Assembly: GCA_023253795.1 (NCBI GenBank)
Contig: JALRFG010000056.1
Coordinates: 1-10,191, forward strand
Direction of reading: 5' to 3'
Length of the DNA: 10,191 nt
Source: Methylocystis sp.
Lineage (GTDB): Bacteria > Pseudomonadota > Alphaproteobacteria > Rhizobiales > Beijerinckiaceae
Shown here: positions 5,251 to 10,191 of the stretch, one piece after another
How the letters are laid out: every line of letters starts with the position of its first letter
Position numbering within the stretch: position 1 is the stretch's first letter
Notes under the pieces: generated by a model
Database searches by the model: none
What the model saw: the letters and a program-made list of their open reading frames with translations, nothing else
Told to the model about the DNA's origin: nothing
Program-made: the position numbers and the translations under genes

Positions 5251-6429
5251 ATGATCCCCATCGACCCGTTTAACGCGCTCACCATGCGACTTGCGCCCCT
5301 GCCCGTCGACGTTGGACCGTTGCAGGGAAAAACCTTCGTCGTGAAGGAGAATATCGACGTCGCGGGCCATTTCTCCACCAATGGTCATCCGCTCTGGGCC
5401 ACAACCCATGCGCCGGCGCGCCACAACGCCGCCGTTGTCGACCGTCTGCTGAGCGCCGGCGCGCAACTTGTCGGCAAGGCGCAGATGGATGAGATGGCCT
5501 ACAGCCTGCTCGGCGCCAATCCGCACAGCGGAACGCCAACCAATCCCGCGGCGCCCGATCGACATCCCGGCGGCTCCTCTTCCGGCTCGGCGGTTGCGAC
5601 GGCTGCAGGACTGGTCGATTTCGCCATCGGCACCGACACCGCCGGCTCCTGCCGCGCGCCGGCCGCCTTTTGCGGCGTTTTCGGCTTTCGCTCCTCACAT
5701 GGCGCGATCCCGATGGCCGGCGTCGTTCCGCTGGCGCCGTCTTTCGACGTGATTGGCTGGTTCGCGCGCGATATCGAAACAATGATCGACGTCGGCGAGA
5801 CTCTTCTGCCGCCGGATGCGGATGACGCGAGCGTCAAAGAAGCAACCCTGCTCGCCGACGGCTTCGACGCCGCTGAGCCTGACTTCATCGACGCTGCGAC
5901 GCCAATGCTGACGCGCCTCAAAAACGGACGTTGGCGCGAGGCGCGGCTTGGCGACGCCTTTCTGGCCGAAGCTCTAGCGCATTTTCGCAATCTGCAAGCA
6001 GCTGAAGCGTGGACCTCGGTCGGCGACTGGATCACGACTGAAAAACCCGTCTTTGGCGCCGGCGTCGCGCAACGCTTTGAGATTGCGCGTCAGGTGACGC
6101 ACGAACAAAAACAGGCGGCGCAAAATTTCAGCGCCGACATTCGTGCGCGTCTTGATGCGCTGTTGGGCGAGAACGGCGTCATTGTTTTGCCGACAACGCC
6201 GTTTCGCGCGCCGCGTCTTGATGACAGCGAAGATCAACTCGACGTCAAACGCTACCAGATGATGCGGCTGTTTATTCTGGCGAGCTATTGCGGACTGCCG
6301 CAGATCAGCCTGCCAATACGCACAAGCGGCGCGCCGTTCGGCCTGTCGTTGATGGGACGGCGCGGAAGCGATCGCAGCTTGCTGGCTTTCGCCAAAGAGT
6401 TTCTCAAGAACGAAACCGCTGCGCGATAA
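5251..6429 (+). CDS. Amidase-signature family hydrolase
   Basis: A 392-residue enzyme with the complete amidase-signature triad in order: Lys32 in FVVKENIDVAG; the Gly/Ser loop PGGSSSGSA with the cis-serine around Ser110; and the nucleophile Ser133 in GTDTAGSCRAPAAFCG, followed by FGFRSSHG. The family hydrolyses amide bonds in the cytoplasm on substrates ranging from small amides to Gln-tRNA partners, so the exact substrate cannot be read from sequence. At 392 residues it is shorter than GatA-type proteins (about 480) and closer to compact amidases such as the indole-acetamide hydrolase AMI1 group. No gatB or gatC is next to it, so GatA is unlikely. The start at 5251 lacks a clear ribosome site; an ATG at 5284 would drop 11 residues and also lacks one. 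The gene converges on the phosphatase gene across 33 nt. Confidence 0.88.
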   Translation: MIPIDPFNALTMRLAPLPVDVGPLQGKTFVVKENIDVAGHFSTNGHPLWATTHAPARHNAAVVDRLLSAGAQLVGKAQMDEMAYSLLGANPHSGTPTNPAAPDRHPGGSSSGSAVATAAGLVDFAIGTDTAGSCRAPAAFCGVFGFRSSHGAIPMAGVVPLAPSFDVIGWFARDIETMIDVGETLLPPDADDASVKEATLLADGFDAAEPDFIDAATPMLTRLKNGRWREARLGDAFLAEALAHFRNLQAAEAWTSVGDWITTEKPVFGAGVAQRFEIARQVTHEQKQAAQNFSADIRARLDALLGENGVIVLPTTPFRAPRLDDSEDQLDVKRYQMMRLFILASYCGLPQISLPIRTSGAPFGLSLMGRRGSDRSLLAFAKEFLKNETAAR

Positions 6430-6454
6430 TTCTCTCACAGCAAATGTGAGAGAA
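6430..6454. terminator. Stem-loop between converging genes, likely bidirectional terminator
   Basis: TTCTCTCACA (6430-6439) pairs perfectly over 10 bp with TGTGAGAGAA (6445-6454) across the loop GCAAA. It fills most of the gap between the amidase stop and the phosphatase stop. The A/T at the stem base gives only a very short T-run on either strand, so termination is plausible rather than certain. Confidence 0.55.
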
Positions 6455-6462
6455 CGTCAGGC

Positions 6463-6906
6463 CTATCCGCCCGTGACAGGGCCACGGCCGAGCAATTCCT
6501 TGATCCGTGTCGTGAGCCTGTCGCGCACATCGCGATAGGCGTCCAGCATTTGCGCGCGCGAGCCCTGCGTCGCCGTTGCGTCGGGCGTCGGCCAGTAAAC
6601 GACGTCGATCGCCATGGTCCGCGTGAACTCCAGCGCCTTGTGATGCGCTTCAGGCGACAAAGTGACGATAAGATCGAAGCTGGCGTCGGCGAGATCTTCA
6701 AATGTATGCGGCCGGTGTCCGCTCATATCGACGCCGATCTCCTCCATCACCGCAATGGCGAATCCATCCGGCTCGCCACGTTTGATGCCGGCGGAGGCGA
6801 AATAAATTTCGCGGCCGAAATAATGTCGCGCAATCGCTTCCGCCATCGGCGAACGCACCGTGTTCATCGTACAGGCGAAAAGAACGGATTGGGGGCGGGC
6901 CGCCAT
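6463..6906 (-). CDS. Low-molecular-weight protein tyrosine phosphatase family protein
   Basis: A 147-residue protein. The P-loop near the N-terminus reads CTMNTVRSPMAEA, giving the CX5R(S) signature with nucleophile Cys12 and phosphate-binding Arg18. VTLSPEAHHK lies mid-protein and WPTPDATATQGSR carries Asp109, the likely general acid. Cys12 is the only cysteine. The thioredoxin-coupled arsenate reductase ArsC of the same fold needs a second cysteine pair, so arsenate reduction by that route is unlikely even though such genes are often labelled arsenate reductase. The start at 6906 lies 4 nt after the UPF0262 stop, with GGAAGGG 8 nt upstream inside that gene, so the two are translationally linked. 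It is the last gene of the hisD operon. Its physiological substrate is unknown. Confidence 0.85.
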   Translation of the reverse strand: MAARPQSVLFACTMNTVRSPMAEAIARHYFGREIYFASAGIKRGEPDGFAIAVMEEIGVDMSGHRPHTFEDLADASFDLIVTLSPEAHHKALEFTRTMAIDVVYWPTPDATATQGSRAQMLDAYRDVRDRLTTRIKELLGRGPVTGG

Positions 6907-6910
6907 CGGC

Positions 6911-7405
6911 TCAGCCCTTCCAGTGCAGGGCCGTAATCAGCGTGAATAGCCGGCGCGACGTATCCTGATCGGTGTCGATCTTGCCCTTGAGACGCTCGGC
7001 AAGAAGTTGCGCGCCTTCATTGTGCATGCCGCGACGGCCCATATCGATCGCCTCGATCCGGCTCGGCGTCGCATGACGGATGGCGGCGTAATAGCTTTCG
7101 CAGATCAGAAAATAATCTTTGAGAATGCGCCGGAACGGCGTCAGCGACAGAATATGCGTGACGACCGGCGCGCCCTGTTCGTCGCGCACGTCGAACACAA
7201 GCTTGGCGTCCATAAGCGCAATATTCAGCGCATAGGGGCCGCCATCCTGTGGGCCGCCGTCCGGCCCAACCAGCGCGAAATGATTATTCTCGATCAGATC
7301 GTAGACGGCGATGGCGCGCTCATGCTCCTGATCGGCGGAGCCGCGACCGATCGAATTTTCGTCGAGCGTGACAGAGACAAGTTTCTGCTGTTCGCTCGCC
7401 GCCAC
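6911..7405 (-). CDS. UPF0262 family protein
   Basis: A conserved alphaproteobacterial protein of unknown function, 164 residues from the chosen start. Recognisable segments are VTLDENSIGRGSADQEHERAI near the N-terminus, YDLIENNHFALVG, LSLTPFRRILKDYFLICESY in the middle, IEAIDMGRRGMHNEGAQLL, and the C-terminal RRLFTLITALHWKG. No catalytic motif is evident. I choose the GTG at 7405: GGAGG (7418-7414), at the very end of hisD, lies 8 nt upstream, and it leaves a 4-nt gap after the hisD stop. The ATG at 7453 would overlap hisD by 44 nt and add 16 residues (beginning MRVRCRSALTSS) that do not look like the family N-terminus. It sits between hisD and the phosphatase gene, an arrangement seen widely in alphaproteobacteria. 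Confidence 0.9.
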   Translation of the reverse strand: MAASEQQKLVSVTLDENSIGRGSADQEHERAIAVYDLIENNHFALVGPDGGPQDGGPYALNIALMDAKLVFDVRDEQGAPVVTHILSLTPFRRILKDYFLICESYYAAIRHATPSRIEAIDMGRRGMHNEGAQLLAERLKGKIDTDQDTSRRLFTLITALHWKG

Positions 7406-7409
7406 CGCA

Positions 7410-8711
7410 TCAGCCTCCGAGCTGGTTAAGGCGGATCGACACCGAACGCGCATGCGCCGTCAGCCCCTCGGCCTCGCCCAGCGTCACAGCGGCGCCGCCA
7501 ATGGCGCGCAGCGAGTCGGCGTCGCATTTCAGGATCGAGGTGCGTTTCAGGAAGTCGAGCACGCTCAGACCAGAAGAGAAGCGCGCCGAACGCGCCGTCG
7601 GCAACACATGGTTGCTGCCGCCGACATAGTCGCCCACCGCTTCCGGCGTATAAGCGCCGATGAAAATCGCGCCGGCGTTGGAGACGCGCGCAGCAAGTTC
7701 TTCGGCGTCGGCGCTGATAATTTCGAGATGTTCGGCGGCGATGCGGTCGGCGAGCGGCAACGAGTCCGACAGCTTCTTCACCAGAATGACCGCGCCGTAA
7801 TCGCGCCAGGAGGCGGTGGCGATTTCCTTGCGCGACAAGGTCGCCAGATGCCGTTCGACGGCGGCGACGACGGCGTCGGCGAGCGCCGCGTCATCGGTGA
7901 TGAGGATCGACTGCGCCGATTCATCATGCTCCGCCTGCGCCAGAAGATCAGCGGCGATCCAGTCGGGATTGCCGGTCTTGTCGGCCAGCACCAGAACCTC
8001 CGAGGGACCGGCGATCATGTCGATGCCAACCTGGCCGAACACGCGGCGCTTCGCCGCCGCGACCCAGGCGTTGCCCGGGCCGACGATTTTCGCGACCGGC
8101 GAAATGGTCTTCGTGCCATAGGCGAGCGCGGCGACAGCCTGCGCGCCGCCGACGCGGTAAATTTCATGGATGCCCGAGCGCTTCGCCGCCGCAAGCACCA
8201 GCGGCTCGACATGGCCGCCCGGCGTCGGCACCACGATGACGATGCGCGACACGCCGGCGACCTTCGCCGGCACGACATTCATCAGCACGGATGACGGATA
8301 GGCCGCGGTGCCGCCCGGCACATAGAGGCCGACCGAGTCGAGCGGCGACCAGCGCCAGCCAAGCTCAACGCCGGCGGCGTCGCGATAACGCAAATCTTCC
8401 GGCTTCTGACGCTCGTGGAAAGCGGTGATGCGCTCCAGCGCCAGATCCAGCGCGGCGATCTGTTCTTTCGTGCATTTCGCCTCGGCGGCGGCGACTTCGG
8501 CCGCCGATACGGCGATGCCGGTCTGCGCCAGATCGATGCGATCGAAGCGCTTGGATAAATCGATCAGCGCATCGTCGCCGCGCGCGACGACGTCGGCGAT
8601 GATGTCGCGCACCGTGTTGTCGACGTCCTGCGACGATTCCCGCTTCATCGACAGCAATTCAACGAAACGCTGCTCGAAATCGGGGGCGGACGCGTCCAGA
8701 CGCAGGGTCAT
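7410..8711 (-). CDS. hisD: Histidinol dehydrogenase
   Basis: The enzyme catalyses the last two steps of histidine synthesis, oxidising L-histidinol to L-histidine with two NAD+ in the cytoplasm. From the ATG at 8711 the product has 433 residues, the normal length. Signature segments are VGLYVPGGTAAYPSSVLMN, GPGNAWVAAAKR, IDMIAGPSEVLVLAD and LLAQAEHDESAQ. The zinc ligands Gln259, His262, Asp361 and His420 and the catalytic Glu327-His328 (AAEHLEII) are all present at nearly the E. coli positions, which supports the chosen start. GGAG (8721-8718) lies 6 nt before the ATG; a TTG at 8723 would add four residues and sits on top of that site. It follows the DUF2948 gene by 61 nt and is coupled to UPF0262. 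No other his gene is in the window. Confidence 0.98.
   Translation of the reverse strand: MTLRLDASAPDFEQRFVELLSMKRESSQDVDNTVRDIIADVVARGDDALIDLSKRFDRIDLAQTGIAVSAAEVAAAEAKCTKEQIAALDLALERITAFHERQKPEDLRYRDAAGVELGWRWSPLDSVGLYVPGGTAAYPSSVLMNVVPAKVAGVSRIVIVVPTPGGHVEPLVLAAAKRSGIHEIYRVGGAQAVAALAYGTKTISPVAKIVGPGNAWVAAAKRRVFGQVGIDMIAGPSEVLVLADKTGNPDWIAADLLAQAEHDESAQSILITDDAALADAVVAAVERHLATLSRKEIATASWRDYGAVILVKKLSDSLPLADRIAAEHLEIISADAEELAARVSNAGAIFIGAYTPEAVGDYVGGSNHVLPTARSARFSSGLSVLDFLKRTSILKCDADSLRAIGGAAVTLGEAEGLTAHARSVSIRLNQLGG
7414..7418 (-). promoter_or_regulatory. Ribosome binding site GGAGG inside the 3' end of hisD
   Basis: GGAGG overlaps the last two glycine codons of hisD and lies 8 nt before the GTG at 7405. 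It decides the UPF0262 start in favour of GTG and suggests translational coupling with hisD. Confidence 0.6.
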
Positions 8712-8772
8712 ACTTTTCTCCAACAGGTTTTAATGGCTGTCATGACCTTCCGCCGGCGGTCTCGTCAAGCCG

Positions 8773-9267
8773 TCAGGCCGGCTCGGCTGACGTGTCCGGC
8801 CCCAGATCATGCGATGGCCGCGTCTTGACGGCCCAGCGCGGGCCGATATCGCGCATCTGCGCCTCAACGCATTCGACATCGAGCTGAATGGCGCCGCCGC
8901 CGGCGAACACCAGCGTCACGACGCCGGATGGCGCGTCCGGTCCCGGTTCAAAGGTAACGGCGAGCAACTCCAGAACCGTTTCCGGCCGATCATGCGCCAC
9001 CCGAAGGAGACGCACACGCTGGACGCCCTCGAAATGCAGGCCCGCCCGGCAGCGCTCCAGACGCCCCTCGGCCTCGGCCGCCCGGTCGAAACGGGCGCCC
9101 ACCAGCGCGAAGCGACGCTGTCCCGGCAGATAGGCGAGATCGCCAACGCGGATCAGCGCGTCCTGCAGGATTGCGGAGACCAGCGCGAGGTCTTCATGGT
9201 CAAGCGCATGGAGACGCAGATCGGCGGCGTCGGGGATCGGACGGGACGGGCTCCGGTCTTGAACCAT
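8773..9267 (-). CDS. DUF2948 family protein
   Basis: A 164-residue protein of unknown function. Family-like segments are LRLHALDHEDLALVSAILQD near the N-terminus, VGDLAYLPGQRRFALVGARF, GLHFEGVQRVR, and LVFAGGGAIQLDVECVEAQM toward the C-terminus, followed by a polar tail after RPSHDLG. No signal peptide or membrane segment is seen, so it is cytoplasmic. The ATG at 9267 has GGGAGG 8 nt upstream. DUF2948 genes typically precede hisD in alphaproteobacteria, as here, and the same-strand 26-nt and 61-nt gaps suggest co-transcription with purA before it and hisD after it. The linkage hints at a housekeeping role but does not define one. Confidence 0.85.
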   Translation of the reverse strand: MVQDRSPSRPIPDAADLRLHALDHEDLALVSAILQDALIRVGDLAYLPGQRRFALVGARFDRAAEAEGRLERCRAGLHFEGVQRVRLLRVAHDRPETVLELLAVTFEPGPDAPSGVVTLVFAGGGAIQLDVECVEAQMRDIGPRWAVKTRPSHDLGPDTSAEPA

Positions 9268-9293
9268 GGCTGGGGCCTCCCGCCCCCGACGGA

Positions 9294-10191
9294 TTAATCC
9301 TGAAACGGATTATGCACGAGGATAGTGTCGTCGCGCTCGGGGCTGGTGGAAAGAAGCGCCACCGGCGCCTCGATCAATTCCTCGATCCGGCGCACATATT
9401 TGATCGCCTGCGCCGGCAGATCGGCCCAAGAGCGGGCGCCGCTGGTGGATTCCTGCCAGCCGGGGAAGCTCTCATAGACTGGCTGCACCCGCGCCTGCGC
9501 CGCCTGAGAGGCCGGCAGACGGTCAATGCGCTGACCGTCCAGCGTGTAATGGGTGCAAATTTTGATCTCGTGAAAGCCGTCGAGAATATCGAGCTTGGTG
9601 AGCGCGATCCCGTTGACGCCCGAGGTTTTCACCGCCTGCCGCGTCAGCACGGCGTCGAACCAGCCGCAACGCCGGCGCCGGCCGGTGTTGGTGCCGAATT
9701 CATGGCCGCGGTCGCCGATCAATTCGCCGATTTCGTCATGCAGTTCGGTCGGGAAAGGCCCGCCGCCGACGCGCGTCGTATAGGCCTTGGCGATGCCCAG
9801 CACATAGCCGATCGCGCCCGGCCCGAGACCCGAGCCGCTCGCCGCCGAGGCGGCGACGGTGTTCGACGAGGTGACATAGGGATAGGTGCCGTGATCGACA
9901 TCGAGCAGCACGCCCTGCGCGCCCTCGAACAGGATGCGCTTGCCGGCGCGGCGCTGGGCGTCGAGCAGATCCCAGACGGCGTCCATGAAGGGCAGGATTT
10001 TCGGCGCGACGGCGAGCAGTTCCTCGCGCAGCGACGCGACGGTGACTTCCGGCAGACCCAGCCCGCGACGCAGCGGATTGTGATGGGCGAGCGCGCGGGC
10101 GATCTTGTCGTCGAGCGTATCGGGCTCGGCGAGATCCATGACCCGGATCGAACGACGGCCGACCTTGTCTTCATAGGCGGGGCCAATGCCG
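9294..10191 (-). CDS. purA: Adenylosuccinate synthetase, 5' end truncated by the window edge
   Basis: PurA makes adenylosuccinate from IMP, aspartate and GTP, the first committed step to AMP, in the cytoplasm. About 298 C-terminal residues of a usual 430 or so are visible; the frame runs off the right edge. The visible part begins GIGPAYEDKVGRRSIRVMDL. It then carries LFEGAQGVLLDVDHGTYPYV and SSNTVAASAASGSGLGP, GGGPFPTELHD, the GTNTGRRRRCGWFDAV substrate-binding loop, ALTKLDILDGF with the guanine-binding KLD, and the C-terminal LLSTSPERDDTI. The glycine-rich phosphate loop of the N-terminus lies outside the window. The ATG at 10139 is internal, not the start. The downstream neighbour on the same strand is DUF2948, 26 nt away. 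Confidence 0.97.
   Translation of the reverse strand, partial: GIGPAYEDKVGRRSIRVMDLAEPDTLDDKIARALAHHNPLRRGLGLPEVTVASLREELLAVAPKILPFMDAVWDLLDAQRRAGKRILFEGAQGVLLDVDHGTYPYVTSSNTVAASAASGSGLGPGAIGYVLGIAKAYTTRVGGGPFPTELHDEIGELIGDRGHEFGTNTGRRRRCGWFDAVLTRQAVKTSGVNGIALTKLDILDGFHEIKICTHYTLDGQRIDRLPASQAAQARVQPVYESFPGWQESTSGARSWADLPAQAIKYVRRIEELIEAPVALLSTSPERDDTILVHNPFQD

Noticed and set aside
4937..5254. A 105-codon frame on the plus strand
   Set aside because: It runs through both arms of the stem-loops and the 29-codon gene in another frame, and its product is Arg-rich without hydrophobic or domain structure.
7368..8294. A 308-codon open frame on the plus strand
   Set aside because: Antisense to hisD and UPF0262, both clearly real. 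The product is low-complexity Arg/Asp/Ala-rich sequence.

Overview
The window looks like chromosomal DNA from a GC-rich alphaproteobacterium. The right half carries a block typical of that class (DUF2948 gene, hisD, UPF0262 gene, low-molecular-weight phosphatase gene). The left edge carries the end of a hydroxylamine oxidoreductase-type gene followed by a haoB-like gene. A haoA-haoB pair in an alphaproteobacterium suggests a type II methanotroph (Methylocystis/Methylosinus-like). There the pair would remove hydroxylamine made when methane monooxygenase oxidises ammonia. The organism assignment is inference.

Layout. (1) Positions 1-1575, plus strand: 3' end of haoA, which encodes a haem-free C-terminal domain with a membrane anchor; a clear intrinsic-terminator-like hairpin; then haoB. 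(2) Positions 1603-4467, minus strand: an exported DUF900-type alpha/beta hydrolase gene and, upstream of it, a MocR/GntR regulator gene with an aminotransferase domain. (3) Positions 4468-6429, plus strand, divergent from the regulator: a 66-codon gene for a putative exported or anchored protein with an AGGAGG ribosome site, two adjacent perfect stem-loops, a 29-codon gene for a glycine-rich membrane mini-protein, and an amidase-signature hydrolase gene. (4) Positions 6463-10191, minus strand, read right to left: purA (5' end outside the window), DUF2948, hisD, UPF0262 and the phosphatase. The last three are joined by 4-nt gaps and are almost certainly co-transcribed. A perfect 10-bp stem-loop separates this operon from the converging amidase gene.

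How the genes work together. haoA/haoB form one functional unit (hydroxylamine oxidation in the periplasm). purA and hisD are housekeeping nucleotide and histidine biosynthesis genes with small conserved companions. The middle segment (MocR regulator, two tiny membrane or exported proteins, amidase) is the least explained part. MocR regulators often control a divergent neighbour, and the same CGCCAGCG...CTGGCGC inverted repeat lies upstream of both the regulator and the amidase. A regulatory link is therefore possible but unproven. I saw no tRNA, rRNA, CRISPR array or intact mobile element.
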